From Mycolicibacterium sp. J2 (GTDB lineage Bacteria > Actinomycetota > Actinomycetes > Mycobacteriales > Mycobacteriaceae), in NCBI RefSeq assembly GCF_026240945.1, contig NZ_JAPFPY010000010.1, forward strand, positions 124,001 through 188,000: a DNA stretch of 64,000 bases. Reading direction: 5' to 3'. The translations under genes were made by a program, and so were the position numbers. The notes beneath the pieces are model-generated. The model was not told where the DNA came from. It did no database searches and saw only the letters and a program-made list of their open reading frames with translations. Position 1 is the first letter of the stretch; every line of letters begins with the position of its first letter. This document shows positions 8,266-18,168 of the stretch, one piece after another.

Positions 8266-8664
8266 GTGGGAGACGACGAGGCTGACAACCCGCCACCGTG
8301 GTACGAGGAGACCTGGGCGGTCTACGCAGCCGGTGCCGGCGTGATCGCGGTGCTTGTCGTCCTGGTGTTCGCGGTGGTGCAGACCTCACGCAGTTCGATG
8401 GATCCAGGCCGGCCGCTCACTCCGGCGACCGTGGAGGCACCGACCTCGTCCGGGACGACCACCACGACCACCACGACCCGTACCACCACGACGACACCGT
8501 CGACCGCCGATATCAACCCGTCGGGGTCCAGCACCACGACCACGACCACCGACGACTGGGTGCCCGGGTTCCCCGAATTGACCGGCGGCACCTCCACCAC
8601 GACGACGACCACCACGGACCCGTACGCGACGAGCACGTCGGCCCCTAGGGCCGGAGCGATCTAA
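8266..8664 (+). CDS. One-TM protein with threonine-rich outer tail
   Basis: 132 residues starting at a GTG, with TACGAT (8252-8257) 8 nt before it as a possible -10 box. The short N-terminus contains PPPWYEETWAVYAAG, then one membrane helix (AGVIAVLVVLVFAVVQT), then a tail almost entirely of Thr, Ser and Pro. The tail should lie in the cell envelope and may be O-mannosylated. The layout matches the protein at 22155-22712. Its 3' end overlaps the convergent L,D-transpeptidase gene by 4 bp. Function unknown. Confidence 0.68.
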   Translation: MGDDEADNPPPWYEETWAVYAAGAGVIAVLVVLVFAVVQTSRSSMDPGRPLTPATVEAPTSSGTTTTTTTTRTTTTTPSTADINPSGSSTTTTTTDDWVPGFPELTGGTSTTTTTTTDPYATSTSAPRAGAI

Positions 8665-9947
8665 GCGGCCAGCGCGCTGCCCTTGCGCCACTGGTCCCAC
8701 GGCACGCTCCAGTCGCCGTTCTGCGACAGCAGGTCCTGCGGCGGGCCGCCGGTGTGGCGGACTTCGACGACGTCGCCGGGCACCGAGAAATTGAAGAACC
8801 ATTCGGCGTTTTCGGAATTCAGGTTCAGGCACCCGTGCGAGGTGTTGGTGTTGCCCTGCGCCCAGACCGTCGCGTTGAGCTGATGAAGATAGATCCCGTC
8901 ACCGCTGATCCGAGTGGCCCATGGGATCGTCTCGCGGTAGCCGAGCCGGGAATTGACGGGCAACCCGTAGGACGACGAGTCCATGATGACCGGGTTGGCC
9001 TTGTCCAGCACGGTGTACACCCCCGGCGGGGTCCAGAAGCTCAGCGTCGTTCCGCCGATGGTCTCGGTACCGCCGCGGCCCATCGAGGTGGGCATGGTGC
9101 GCACCAGTTCCCCGTTGTCGAACACACTGACCTGTTTGGTGTTGTCATCGGCGATCGATACGTGCGCGTCGCCGATCTTGAACGACACCTTCTCGTCGTC
9201 CTCGCCGTACACGCCGTTGCCGAGCGGGACGCCGTAGATGTTGGCGGCCACCGTGACGGTGGTGCCTGGCGCGTAGTAACGCTCGGGGCGCCAGTGCGCG
9301 GTCTGGTCGTCGACCCAGTACCAGGAACCCTGCACCGGCGGGGAGGTGGTCACCGCCAGCTGCCGCTCGGCCCGCGCCCGGTCGGCGATCGGCTCGTCGA
9401 ACCGCGCCACCACCACCGTTCCGACACCGTAGGTGCCGCCGTCTTTCAACAGCGCGTACCCGGTGGTGGTCAGCGACACCGACGCCTGATAGCTGGGGGA
9501 CACCGTGGTGAAACTGGAGGTCTCGGCGGCCGGCATCCCACCCGGGCCCTGCGACCGCACGGTGAGTGTGTACTCGCGGCCGTAGCCCAGCGGGACGGCG
9601 GGCTTCCACACCGTGCGATCTGGCGTCAGCACCCCTGGCACGACCGTGCCGTTCTCGTTGACCATGGTCACGTCGGTGAGGGTGCCGGTGAACGCGGTGA
9701 CCCGAACCGGTCCGCGCGGTAGCACGCCCTGGGCGCCCGGCTGGGGCAGCACTCGGACCGTCGCCGGCGTCGGCGCGGGCGGGGCGGCTTCGGCCGCGGC
9801 CAGGTCGGCGCTCGCGGCCAACGTGCGGCAGCCGTCCTGACATTGCGCAATACGTGAACTCTGCGTCACGCCGAAGGCGGTGGTGACGAGGAGCAACGCT
9901 GCCAGGCACGCGACGCGCACGCGGTAACGATCAGAACGCACGGGCAC
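8661..9947 (-). CDS. L,D-transpeptidase, peptidoglycan 3-3 cross-linking (LdtMt5-like)
   Basis: 428 residues: an N-terminal signal or anchor (VACLAALLLVTTAFGV), two immunoglobulin-like domains (about 60-240) and a YkuD catalytic domain (about 255-395). The active site SHGCLNL has Cys373 and His371, with the upstream GIYLHQLNATVW segment supplying the second conserved His. It forms 3-to-3 links between diaminopimelate residues in the periplasm, a bond dominant in mycobacterial walls and made by carbapenem-sensitive enzymes. The C-terminal extension with several Trp resembles LdtMt5 (LprQ) more than LdtMt2, but the paralog assignment is tentative. Confidence 0.88.
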   Translation of the reverse strand: MPVRSDRYRVRVACLAALLLVTTAFGVTQSSRIAQCQDGCRTLAASADLAAAEAAPPAPTPATVRVLPQPGAQGVLPRGPVRVTAFTGTLTDVTMVNENGTVVPGVLTPDRTVWKPAVPLGYGREYTLTVRSQGPGGMPAAETSSFTTVSPSYQASVSLTTTGYALLKDGGTYGVGTVVVARFDEPIADRARAERQLAVTTSPPVQGSWYWVDDQTAHWRPERYYAPGTTVTVAANIYGVPLGNGVYGEDDEKVSFKIGDAHVSIADDNTKQVSVFDNGELVRTMPTSMGRGGTETIGGTTLSFWTPPGVYTVLDKANPVIMDSSSYGLPVNSRLGYRETIPWATRISGDGIYLHQLNATVWAQGNTNTSHGCLNLNSENAEWFFNFSVPGDVVEVRHTGGPPQDLLSQNGDWSVPWDQWRKGSALAA

Positions 9948-10032
9948 TCCGGGGCAGAAGGTGAGGTGGACCGGGGTGCGTCACTGCACTTGCCGGACAG
10001 AAGCTCTCATAGTAGAGGTCGTCTGGCCCGGT

Positions 10033-10692
10033 TCACACGCGACCGCTGATCTCCATGCTGTCCGTGTCGCGGGCGGCGAAGTTGACGCTCGTGTAGCCGT
10101 TCGCCGGATTGCGTACGTAGTCCAGATATGGCTTGGTATCGGACATTTCGGTGTTGTCGGCGATCACCAGCGCGCCGGATGACAGCTTGGGGTCCAGCAC
10201 CCGCAGCACCGGCAGATACAGCTCTTTCCAGCCGTCGAGCAGGACGAGATCGACCGGAGCCGGTACCTCCGCCAGGGTGGCGACGGCATCACCTTCCACG
10301 ATGGTGATGAGATCCGCCAGGCCGGTCTCGGCGAATGTTTGCGCCGCGGCGGCGATCTTGGCCTTGCTGAGCTCGGTGGTGATCACGCGGCCCGTCCCGT
10401 TGTCCCGCACCCCGGCGGCCAGGTGGACAGCCGACAGGCCGAACGACATCCCGAACTCGACGATCGTGGCGGGCCGGGTGGCGCGCACCAACATGTAGAG
10501 CAGTCGGCCAGCGGCCGGGGTGACCGGCATGTAGATGTCGCTGAGCGCGTCGGCACGTTCCTGCGCCGTCGCCTGATGCAGGCGGGCACGGTCGGCGGGC
10601 CCACGCGCGCGCAGTTGAGCCATCTGTCGGTCGGATTCGGCGTACATCCGCGTCAGCGCCGCCGCGACGCGGGAATCGTCGAGTGTCGTCAT
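10033..10692 (-). CDS. SAM-dependent O-methyltransferase (class I)
   Basis: 219 residues from the ATG at 10692 (MTTLDDSRVAAAL); an in-frame upstream extension exists but would cover the divergent promoter region. Motif I is VEFGMSFGLSAVHLA, and VDLVLLDGWKELY supplies the Asp/Lys region of catechol-type O-methyltransferases. Members methylate small hydroxylated compounds; the acceptor is unknown. The gene is divergent from the riboswitch-controlled terC gene. Confidence 0.82.
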   Translation of the reverse strand: MTTLDDSRVAAALTRMYAESDRQMAQLRARGPADRARLHQATAQERADALSDIYMPVTPAAGRLLYMLVRATRPATIVEFGMSFGLSAVHLAAGVRDNGTGRVITTELSKAKIAAAAQTFAETGLADLITIVEGDAVATLAEVPAPVDLVLLDGWKELYLPVLRVLDPKLSSGALVIADNTEMSDTKPYLDYVRNPANGYTSVNFAARDTDSMEISGRV

Positions 10693-10758
10693 GCCCGCGA
10701 AGTTACGCCGGCGGGCTGTGCGCCCGATTAGACCGATTCCGGATTCTTCTGCCACAAT

Positions 10759-10875
10759 TGCCGGTGAGGGGAGTACTCCTACCGCTGCGGTGTCGTCATC
10801 ACGTGATCCAACGTCGGATTACCGGTGCCGCAGGCCGCGCCCGTCATAGGCGCGGCGGAAGAGACCTCGGCCGTT
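10759..10875 (+). ncRNA. yybP-ykoY (Mn2+-sensing) riboswitch upstream of terC
   Basis: The leader shows the conserved elements of this class in order: GGGGAGTA (10768-10775), CGTCATCAC around 10794-10802, CCGGTGCCGCAGG (10822-10834) and GAGACCTCGG (10861-10870). A closing stem can form between the GAGG at about 10766-10769 and CCTC at about 10864-10867, extended by GCC/GGC across a bulge. It sits 27 nt before the start of a TerC-family gene, a standard partner of this riboswitch, so Mn2+ binding probably raises terC expression. No separate terminator hairpin is obvious between 10875 and 10902, so control may act on translation. Confidence 0.85.
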
Positions 10876-10901
10876 GAACGACGACCGGAGGCTCTTGATT
10901 C

Positions 10902-11900
10902 ATGAACGTGTCTGCACTTGAGTGGGGGATCACCCTCACCGTCACGATCGCCATTCTGCTGTTCGACGTGATCGTGATCGGGCGGCGCCCGCACGAACCG
11001 TCCCGACGCGAGACCGCGACGTACCTGACGATCTACGTCAGCCTGGCCGTCGCGTTCGGGTTGTGGACCTGGTTCTTCCACGGCAGTCAGTACGGAGTGG
11101 AGTTCTTCGCCGGGTGGCTCACCGAATACAGCCTGTCGGTGGACAACCTGTTCATCTTCTTGATCATCATGGCCAGCTTCAAGGTGCCGCGGATCTACCA
11201 GCAGCAGGCATTGCTGGTCGGCATCATCTTGGCGCTGATCTTCCGCGGCATCTTCATCGCACTGGGCGCGGTGGCCATCGAGCAGTTCTCCTGGGTGTTC
11301 TACCTGTTCGGCGCGTTCCTGGTGTACACGGCGGTCAAGCTGGTCCGGGACACCGAGCATGACGACGACGCGGACAACGGCGTGGTGCGGTTCGCGCAGA
11401 AGCACATGAAGTTCACCGACAAGTGGGACGGCCTGCGGCTGTGGGTGAAAGACCACTCGTCCGGTGGCAAGCGGCTGATGACGCCGATGTTCCTGGTCAT
11501 CGTCGCGCTGGGCACCACCGATCTGCTGTTCGCGTTGGACTCCATTCCCGCCATCTACGGGCTGACCCGCGAGCCTTACCTGGTGTTCACCGCCAACGTG
11601 TTCGCCCTGATGGGGCTGCGGCAGCTGTACTTCCTGCTGGGCGATCTGCTCAAGCGGCTGGTCTACCTGTCTCAAGGGCTGGCGTTCATCCTCGGCTTCA
11701 TCGGCGTGAAACTGCTGCTGCACGCCCTGCACGAGAACGAGGTGCCGTTCATCAACGGCGGCGAGTCGGTGCACGTGCCCGAGATTCCGACCCTGGCCAG
11801 CCTGGGCGTCATCGTGGTGACCCTGGTGATCACCACCGTCGCCAGCCTGTACAAGACCCGGTCCGACGCGAAGAAGTCGGTGCCGGCCGCGGCCGAATAA
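10902..11900 (+). CDS. TerC/Alx family integral membrane protein, likely Mn2+ exporter
   Basis: 332 residues with about nine membrane helices. Family marks are SVDNLFIFLII (about 79-89) and GTTDLLFALDSIPAI (about 205-219), whose acidic residues are thought to bind metal. Ribosome-binding site GGAGG lies before the ATG (ACCGGAGGCTCTTGATTC). Relatives such as Alx and MeeF/TerC export manganese or load it onto secreted enzymes; older annotation as tellurite resistance is weak. The Mn2+ riboswitch directly upstream supports a role in manganese homeostasis. Confidence 0.87.
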   Translation: MNVSALEWGITLTVTIAILLFDVIVIGRRPHEPSRRETATYLTIYVSLAVAFGLWTWFFHGSQYGVEFFAGWLTEYSLSVDNLFIFLIIMASFKVPRIYQQQALLVGIILALIFRGIFIALGAVAIEQFSWVFYLFGAFLVYTAVKLVRDTEHDDDADNGVVRFAQKHMKFTDKWDGLRLWVKDHSSGGKRLMTPMFLVIVALGTTDLLFALDSIPAIYGLTREPYLVFTANVFALMGLRQLYFLLGDLLKRLVYLSQGLAFILGFIGVKLLLHALHENEVPFINGGESVHVPEIPTLASLGVIVVTLVITTVASLYKTRSDAKKSVPAAAE

Positions 11901-11996
11901 AAGGCCGAGTAGGGCCCGCGGCGGAATCCCCGGATCGGCCCCGCCAGCAAACTCGACGAGTTAGCATCTCGGCAGAGGTCCGTTGGTCGGGCCGGG

Positions 11997-13355
11997 ATGG
12001 GGCCAATGGTGGCGAACTCACGGGGGCGACATCGAGTTCGACCGGGTCGCGAGCTCAGCGGGGTCGCTGGGAGTACGGGCATTGCGTTGGTCGCCGTCGC
12101 GCTGATGGGTACGACCCCGGTGACGGCGAACAGCGTGACCCAGTCGGCAAACTCGGCCGTGTACTACCTCAAGGGCACCGAGATCGGCGACACCACGAGC
12201 CATCCCGCGCCGCTGGTCTTCACCACGGCGATGATGACCGGTGTCGGGTGGACGCCACCGCAAGCCGGCGACTTCCACGTCGTCGACTATCCCGCCACCA
12301 TCGGACCGTTCTCCAACGGCGGGTTCCGGGATCCGTCCTGGGGCGTGTCGGTGGCGCGCGGTATCGCGGCCCTCGGGGAACAACCGCAGCCCGGCGACAC
12401 CGTCTTCGGGTACTCGCAGGGCGCGGTGGTGGCCACCGCCTACAAGCGGGACCATCTGGGCAACGGCGTGAACTACGTGCTGGTGGAGAATCCGGGCCGG
12501 CCCAACGGCGGAATCTTCGAGCGGTTCGACGGGCTCTACATCCCGCTGCTGAACGTGAGGTTCGACGGTGCCACGCCGGTGGTGGACGACCCCCAGGAGG
12601 GCGCGGGGACGACGGTGGACATTGCCCGGCAGTACGACGGGTGGGCGGATTTCCCCACCTACCCGTTGAACCTGCTGGCCACGGCCAACGCGATGCTGGG
12701 CATCGTCTATCTGCACGGGGACACCCAGGACCTCGACGCGAGTGCCCTGGCGGACATCGACACCTCCGACCCGCGTTTCTACCAGCAGCACGGCGACACC
12801 ACCTATTACGTGGTCCCGACCAAGCGGCTGCCGCTGTTGATGCCGCTGCGCGGTGTGCTTCCCGGCGCAGTGCTCGACAGGCTGGATGCCCCGCTGCGCG
12901 CCGTGGTCGAAACCGGCTACGACCGAAGCGATTACAGCAGGAACACCCCGGCGCAGCTGTTGCCACCGGTCGGTGTGCCCGCGGCAGCCGCCGCCGACCT
13001 GTCGGCCCTCGGGGCCAATACCGCCCAGTCGGCTCCAGCGGCCCCGACCGGAACGGCCGACGCCGGCAAGGCACCGGTCGCCGCCCCCGCGGCGACGACG
13101 AAGAGACCCAGGCCGGCCCGCGTCTCGCTGCCCGCGCCGCTGCGGCGGTCGGCCGCGGCGATCTCGTCGGCGCTGCGTTCGGGCCGTCTGATGCACGGCA
13201 CCGCCGTGTCCACCTCCCGAACTCCCGGAGGCGACAAGACCGCGTCGACGGCGCCGGACGCCGATGCGACGCCGCCTCAACCGAACACCCCAGACGCCGG
13301 GCACCCGGCGACGAAGACGGCGGATAACGATGCACACCAGGCGGACGCCGCCTGA
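11997..13355 (+). CDS. PE-PPE-domain serine hydrolase, exported, without PE or PPE module
   Basis: 452 residues. An export signal (TGIALVAVALMGTTPVTA, about 27-44) precedes a PE-PPE domain (about 50-285), an alpha/beta hydrolase fold with nucleophile Ser140 in FGYSQGAV. This fold in mycobacteria acts on esters or acyl-CoA outside the membrane; one relative makes trehalose polyphleates. The C-terminal third is low-complexity Ala/Pro/Thr. No PE or PPE module is present, so export should be by Sec rather than type VII. An ATG at 12006 is an alternative start. Confidence 0.8.
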   Translation: MGPMVANSRGRHRVRPGRELSGVAGSTGIALVAVALMGTTPVTANSVTQSANSAVYYLKGTEIGDTTSHPAPLVFTTAMMTGVGWTPPQAGDFHVVDYPATIGPFSNGGFRDPSWGVSVARGIAALGEQPQPGDTVFGYSQGAVVATAYKRDHLGNGVNYVLVENPGRPNGGIFERFDGLYIPLLNVRFDGATPVVDDPQEGAGTTVDIARQYDGWADFPTYPLNLLATANAMLGIVYLHGDTQDLDASALADIDTSDPRFYQQHGDTTYYVVPTKRLPLLMPLRGVLPGAVLDRLDAPLRAVVETGYDRSDYSRNTPAQLLPPVGVPAAAAADLSALGANTAQSAPAAPTGTADAGKAPVAAPAATTKRPRPARVSLPAPLRRSAAAISSALRSGRLMHGTAVSTSRTPGGDKTASTAPDADATPPQPNTPDAGHPATKTADNDAHQADAA

Positions 13356-13425
13356 ACCGGTGATGCGCGTAGCGGGCCGGCCGACCCTCTGACCGCACCC
13401 TTAGGCGCGCAGGCCGTCGAACCCC

Positions 13426-13431
13426 TAGGGT
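13426..13431 (+). promoter_or_regulatory. Putative -10 box (TAGGGT), leaderless transporter promoter
   Basis: TAGGGT fits TAnnnT and lies 6 nt before the GTG at 13438; no ribosome-binding site is present. Confidence 0.4.
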
Positions 13432-13437
13432 TGTGTC

Positions 13438-14331
13438 GTGCTAGGCCCCGCCCTGGTGGTGCTGTTCGCCTTGTGCGCCGCGATCTTCGCCGCTGTCGGC
13501 ATCGTGGTGCGCCAGCGCGCCACCCTCGACGTTCCCCCGGAGCACGGGGTGAGCACCGTCATGGTCGCCACCCTGTTACGCCGACCGCTGTGGTGGGCGG
13601 GCACGGCCGCCGCGGTCGCCGGTTTCGTCTTCCAAGCCCTGGCGCTGGCGCATGGCTCCCTGCTGGTGGTCCAGCCGCTGTTGGTCTCCGCATTGCTGTT
13701 CGCGCTGCCGTTGAGCGCCCGGATGGCGCACCGCAGGGTCACCCGCGGTGAATGGCTGTGGGCCATCCTGCTCACCGTCTCGCTGGCGGTGTTCATCTTG
13801 TTGGCCCACCCGCGGGCCAACGAGCAGATCGAATCGGCCCGGCAGATCACCGTCGTCGTGGGGATCAGCTTCGTGCTGGTGATCGGCTGTGTGGCGATCG
13901 CGGTGCGCAGGCCGGGCTGGCAACGGGCGGTGCTGCTGGCCGTCGGCGTCGGGGTGCTGTTCGGCATGGTGGCGGTGATGACGAAGGTGCTGACCCACCT
14001 GCTCGCCCGCCACACCGTGGCACAGGTGCTGGCCACCCCGGTGCCCTATGTGTTGGTGGCGCTGGGCGTGGTGGCCACCCTGCTGCAACAGTCGGCCTTC
14101 CATGCCGGCTCGTTGCAGACCTCGGTGCCGACCATGCTGGTGATCGAACCGCTGGCCGCGGTGCTGCTCGGGGCCTTCGTCCTCGGGGAGACGTTGGACG
14201 CCAATGGCTGGGAGGCGATCGTGCTGACGCTGGCGGTGGTCGCGATGACGGCGGCCACCATCGCCCTCGGACGCGACGAGGGGGCTTATGAGGCCCAGTT
14301 GGAAGCGCGCAAGCAGCCCGCACGCCGTTAG
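13438..14331 (+). CDS. DMT-superfamily transporter (EamA/NIPA-like)
   Basis: 297 residues with nine or ten membrane helices spread over the whole chain and a basic cytoplasmic tail (EAQLEARKQPARR). The pattern of two inverted halves and the PLLVSALLFALPLSARM and IEPLAAVLLGAFVLGE segments mark the drug/metabolite transporter superfamily; the latter is the hallmark loop of the second half. The substrate is unknown; Mg2+, amine or metabolite export are all possible. It is monocistronic, followed by a small hairpin at 14412. Confidence 0.75.
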   Translation: MLGPALVVLFALCAAIFAAVGIVVRQRATLDVPPEHGVSTVMVATLLRRPLWWAGTAAAVAGFVFQALALAHGSLLVVQPLLVSALLFALPLSARMAHRRVTRGEWLWAILLTVSLAVFILLAHPRANEQIESARQITVVVGISFVLVIGCVAIAVRRPGWQRAVLLAVGVGVLFGMVAVMTKVLTHLLARHTVAQVLATPVPYVLVALGVVATLLQQSAFHAGSLQTSVPTMLVIEPLAAVLLGAFVLGETLDANGWEAIVLTLAVVAMTAATIALGRDEGAYEAQLEARKQPARR

Positions 14332-14411
14332 CCGGGGGTCGACCCGCGGTTGCTGTGGAATCGCTGAACGCCTGGGTGGCGCAGTGGCACCGGTGTTCTT
14401 GCTCACAGCAC

Positions 14412-14450
14412 CCTGGTAGCTGCCAGGCTCGGGGCATATCTTTAGTTTTG
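14412..14450 (+). terminator. Candidate terminator after the DMT transporter, in the leader of the first CAR gene
   Basis: CCTGG and CCAGG arms (14412-14416, 14423-14427) enclose a 6-nt loop, and a T-rich stretch (TCTTTAGTTTTG) follows at 14439-14450. The stem is short. The rest of the 207-bp gap (14332-14538) holds an AT-rich patch, an imperfect GCCGG/CCGGC hairpin near 14468-14486 and the ribosome-binding site GGGGG 7 nt before the CAR start. Confidence 0.4.
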
Positions 14451-14538
14451 CTAACGTTGTTTCGAGTGCCGGTCGCAGAGGCCGGCGGATAGCACCACGA
14501 ATTTCCGTATTGACCGCAAGAGTTATCGGGGGTTTCAC

Positions 14539-17500
14539 ATGACCAACGACGCGAGTGCCGAGCGTTTCCAACGCCGCCTCAACCACCTGTACGACACCGA
14601 CCCGCAGTTCGCGGCGGCCGCCCCGAGCGATGAGGTCATGGCCGCCGTCGACCAGCCGGGGCTGCGCCTGCCGGCCGTCGTCAAGACCGTGCTGCAGGGC
14701 TATGACGACCGGCCCGCCCTCGGACAGCGCGCCATCGAATTCGTCACCGACCCGGCAACCGGCCGGACGACCGCCGCGCTGCTGCCGCGCTTCGAGACCA
14801 TCACGCACCGCCAACTGTGGGACCGGGTCCAGGCCGTGGCCAACGCGTGGCACGACCATCCCGTGCACAGAGGTGATCGGGTCGCCATCCTCGGCTTCAC
14901 CAGCATCGACTACACCACCATCGACACGGCGCTGAGCCAACTCGGCGCCGTCTCGGTACCGCTGCAGACCAGCGCGTCGGTCACCGCGCTCGCGCCCATC
15001 GTCGCCGAAACCGAACCGGTCCTGATCGCCACCAGCATCGACTACCTCGACGACGCCGTCGCCCTCGCCGAAAGCGCCTCGATCGGTCAGCTCGTCGTCT
15101 TCGACCATCACCCCGAGGTCGACGACCAACGTGAGGCCGTCGCGGCCGCGCAGGCCCGGCTGGGCTCCGGCGTCACCGTCGAACCGTTCGCCGACGTGAT
15201 CGAGCGCGGCGCCGCACTTCCCGACATCGACGGGGTCGTCGGCCCCGAGGACGACCCGCTGGCCCTGCTCATCTACACCTCCGGCAGCACAGGTGCGCCC
15301 AAGGGGGCGATGTACCCGGAGAGCAAGGTCACCAACGTCTGGCGCCCGGCCGCCAACGCGCACTGGGACCACAACCAGGGCAAGGTGCCCTCGATCGTGC
15401 TGAGCTTCATGCCGATGAGCCACGTGATGGGTCGCGGCATCCTGTATGGCGCGCTGGCCTCGGGCGGCACCGTGAACTTCGCCGCCAGGGCCGACCTGTC
15501 CACCTTCCTTGAGGACCTCGCGCTGACCCGACCGACGCAGCTGAACTTCGTCCCGCGCATCTGGGACATGCTCTTCCAGGAATTCCAGAGCCGCACCGCG
15601 CACGGCGCGGACGAGGACGAGGTGCTCGCCGACATGCGGGAAAACCTGCTCGGCGGGCGCTACGTGAGCGCCCTGACCGGGTCCGCACCCATCTCGCCGG
15701 AGCTCAAGGCCTGGGTCGAGCGGCTGCTGGAGCAGCACCTGGTGGAAGGATACGGCTCCACCGAGGCCGGCTCGGTCTTCGTCGACGGCCGGATCACCCG
15801 ACCTCCGGTACTCGAATACAAGCTGGTCGACGTGCCGGAGCTCGGCTACCGGCTGACCGACGTCCCGCATCCGCGCGGCGAACTGCTGGTGAAGTCCACC
15901 CAGTTGTTCCCCGGCTACTACAAGCGGCCCGAGATCACCGCGCAGATGTTCGACGAGGACGGGTTCTACCGGACCGGCGATATCGTCGCCGAGCTCGGGC
16001 CCGACGAGGTCCGCTACGTCGACCGACGCAACAACGTGCTCAAGTTGGCACAGGGTGAGTTCGTCACCGTGTCCAAGCTGGAGGCCGCGTTCACCACCAG
16101 CCCCCTGGTGCGCCAGATTTACATCTACGGCAACAGCGCCCGGCCCTACCTGCTGGCCGTCGTGGTACCCACCGATCCGACGGTGAGCAAGGCCGATATC
16201 GCGCAGTCGCTGAAGGACACCGCCCGCGCCGCCGACCTGCAGAGCTATGAGATTCCGCGCGATTTCCTGGTCGAGACAACACCTTTCACGGTGGAGAACG
16301 GTCTGCTGACCGGTATCCGCAAGCTGGCCTGGCCCAAGCTCAAGGAACGCTACGGCGCCGAACTCGAGGCACTGTACGCCGAGCTGGCCGACGGTCAGGC
16401 CAACGAATTGCAGTCGTTGCGTCAGCACGGTGCCGATGCCCCGGTGCTGGAGACCGTCAGCCGTGCGGCTGTCGCGCTGCTGGGTGCAGCGAGCAGTGAC
16501 GTGGCGCCGGATGCGCATTTCACCGATCTGGGTGGGGATTCGTTGTCGGCGTTGACGTTCGGGAATCTGCTGCAGGAGATCTTCGGGGTCGAGGTGCCGG
16601 TGTCGGTGATCGTGAGCCCCACCTCTGATCTGGCGGCGATCGCCGCGCATATCGAGACGCAGCGTGCCGGCGGTACGGGTCGGCCGACCTTCGCCTCGGT
16701 GCACGGCGCGGGGGCCAAGGAGGTCCACGCGGCCGACCTGACCCTGGACAAGTTCATCGATGCCGCGACATTGGCGGCGGCGCCGTCACTTCCCAAGGCG
16801 GGCGCCGAGATCCGCACGGTGCTGCTGACCGGTGCCACCGGTTTCCTGGGCCGCTATCTGGCCCTGGAGTGGCTGGAACGGATGGACCTGGTCGACGGGA
16901 AGCTGATCTGCCTGGTGCGGGCACGCAGCAACGAGGAGGCGCGGGCCCGGCTGGACAAGACCTTCGACACCGGTGATCCGAAATTGTTGGCGCACTACCA
17001 GGAACTGGCGGCTGACCACCTGGAGGTCATCGCCGGTGACAAGGGCGAGGCGAATCTCGGTTTGGAACAGTCGGTTTGGCAGCGACTGGCCGACACCGTC
17101 GACTTCATCGTCGATCCGGCAGCGTTGGTCAATCACGTGTTGCCCTACAGCGAGCTGTTCGGACCCAACGCCCTCGGCACTGCCGAGTTGATCCGCATCG
17201 CGCTGACCACCACGATCAAGCGATTCGCCTACGTCTCGACGATCGGCGTCGGGTGGGGGATCGAGCCAGGAAAATTCGTGGAGGACGCCGATATTCGCAC
17301 CATCAGTGCCACCCGGGTAGTCGACGACAGCTATGCCAATGGGTACGGCACCAGCAAGTGGGCTGGTGAGGTGCTGCTGCGCGAAGCCCACGACCTCGCT
17401 GGGTTGCCGGTCTCGGTGTTCCGCTGCGACATGATCCTGGCCGACACCAGTTATGCCGGACAGCTCAACCTGCCGGACATGTTCACCCGGATGATGTTCA

Positions 17501-18003
17501 GTTTGGTGGCCACCGGTGTGGCGCCGAAATCATTCAATCAGCTTGATGCCCAAGGTAACCCGCAACGAGCCCACTATGACGGGCTGCCGGTGGAGTTCAT
17601 CGCCGAGGCCATCTCCACCCTCGGTGCGCACGTCGACCAAGGGTTCGAGACCTACCACGTGATGAACCCGCACGACGACGGCATCAGCATGGACACCTTC
17701 GTCGACTGGCTGATCGAGGCCGGCTACAAGATCGAACGCATCGGCGACTATGCGGAGTGGCTGGACCGTTTCGAGACCACACTGCGCACCCTGCCGGACA
17801 AGCAACGTCAGGCCTCGCTGCTGCCGCTGCTGCACAACTACCAGCAGCCGGGTGTCCCGGTGAACGGGGCAATGGCGCCGACCGACGTGTTCCGCGCTGC
17901 GGTGCAGGAGGCGAAAATCGGTCCGGACAAGGACATCCCGCATGTCAGCGCCCCGGTGATCGTGAAGTACATCACCGATCTGCAATTGCTCGGCCTGCTC
18001 TGA
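14539..18003 (+). CDS. car: Carboxylic acid reductase (CAR, FadD9-type), copy 1
   Basis: 1154 residues in three modules: an adenylation domain (about 1-640) with [12 protein letters not shown] at 245-256; a carrier domain with LGGDS, Ser668 being the phosphopantetheine site; and an NADPH-dependent reductase domain (about 740-1154) starting with TGATGFLG at 764-771 and holding the Tyr/Lys pair in YGTSK. CARs reduce carboxylic acids to aldehydes using ATP and NADPH and must be activated by a phosphopantetheinyl transferase, which is not in the window. The DNA from the carrier domain into the reductase domain is nearly identical to copy 2. The natural substrate, fatty or aromatic, is unknown. 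Confidence 0.93.
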   Translation: MTNDASAERFQRRLNHLYDTDPQFAAAAPSDEVMAAVDQPGLRLPAVVKTVLQGYDDRPALGQRAIEFVTDPATGRTTAALLPRFETITHRQLWDRVQAVANAWHDHPVHRGDRVAILGFTSIDYTTIDTALSQLGAVSVPLQTSASVTALAPIVAETEPVLIATSIDYLDDAVALAESASIGQLVVFDHHPEVDDQREAVAAAQARLGSGVTVEPFADVIERGAALPDIDGVVGPEDDPLALLIYTSGSTGAPKGAMYPESKVTNVWRPAANAHWDHNQGKVPSIVLSFMPMSHVMGRGILYGALASGGTVNFAARADLSTFLEDLALTRPTQLNFVPRIWDMLFQEFQSRTAHGADEDEVLADMRENLLGGRYVSALTGSAPISPELKAWVERLLEQHLVEGYGSTEAGSVFVDGRITRPPVLEYKLVDVPELGYRLTDVPHPRGELLVKSTQLFPGYYKRPEITAQMFDEDGFYRTGDIVAELGPDEVRYVDRRNNVLKLAQGEFVTVSKLEAAFTTSPLVRQIYIYGNSARPYLLAVVVPTDPTVSKADIAQSLKDTARAADLQSYEIPRDFLVETTPFTVENGLLTGIRKLAWPKLKERYGAELEALYAELADGQANELQSLRQHGADAPVLETVSRAAVALLGAASSDVAPDAHFTDLGGDSLSALTFGNLLQEIFGVEVPVSVIVSPTSDLAAIAAHIETQRAGGTGRPTFASVHGAGAKEVHAADLTLDKFIDAATLAAAPSLPKAGAEIRTVLLTGATGFLGRYLALEWLERMDLVDGKLICLVRARSNEEARARLDKTFDTGDPKLLAHYQELAADHLEVIAGDKGEANLGLEQSVWQRLADTVDFIVDPAALVNHVLPYSELFGPNALGTAELIRIALTTTIKRFAYVSTIGVGWGIEPGKFVEDADIRTISATRVVDDSYANGYGTSKWAGEVLLREAHDLAGLPVSVFRCDMILADTSYAGQLNLPDMFTRMMFSLVATGVAPKSFNQLDAQGNPQRAHYDGLPVEFIAEAISTLGAHVDQGFETYHVMNPHDDGISMDTFVDWLIEAGYKIERIGDYAEWLDRFETTLRTLPDKQRQASLLPLLHNYQQPGVPVNGAMAPTDVFRAAVQEAKIGPDKDIPHVSAPVIVKYITDLQLLGLL
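16501..16969 (+). repeat. Near-identical DNA tract shared with CAR copy 2 (20155-20623)
   Basis: At a constant offset of 3654 bp, 16501-16707 differs from 20155-20361 at three positions, all synonymous. After a divergent linker, 16741-16969 differs from its partner at about three. The tract spans the carrier domain and the beginning of the reductase domain. The adenylation domains before it are clearly diverged, which points to gene conversion or recent recombination. Confidence 0.85.
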
Positions 18004-18011
18004 GCCGGAAG

Positions 18012-18046
18012 GCCTGGTCACTGCCCCGAGTCGGCGGGGGCCAGGC
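18012..18046 (+). terminator. Terminator hairpin after CAR copy 1
   Basis: GCCTGG (18012-18017) pairs with CCAGGC (18041-18046), and inner CCCC (18024-18027) with GGGG (18037-18040); TTTCTC follows. It separates the two CAR genes, so copy 2 probably has its own promoter in the AT-richer stretch 18125-18165. Confidence 0.55.
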
Positions 18047-18168
18047 TTTCTCAGCTCATTGACAGCTGAGGCGGGAATTCCGCGGTCCGCCCGCTCGTCG
18101 TTCTCATAGGGCGCAACGGCGCGCTCACCCCTGATTTGTATTGAATTACCTGACGTTTTAGAGGTTCT

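Noticed and set aside
8430..8640. ACC/ACG triplet runs considered as a non-coding microsatellite.
   Set aside because: They are in frame and encode the Thr-rich tail of the one-TM protein.
13576..16728. A 1050-codon open frame on the minus strand opposite the DMT transporter and CAR copy 1.
   Set aside because: It has no conserved domain, no ribosome-binding site, spans two real genes and is a mirror of their GC-rich third positions.
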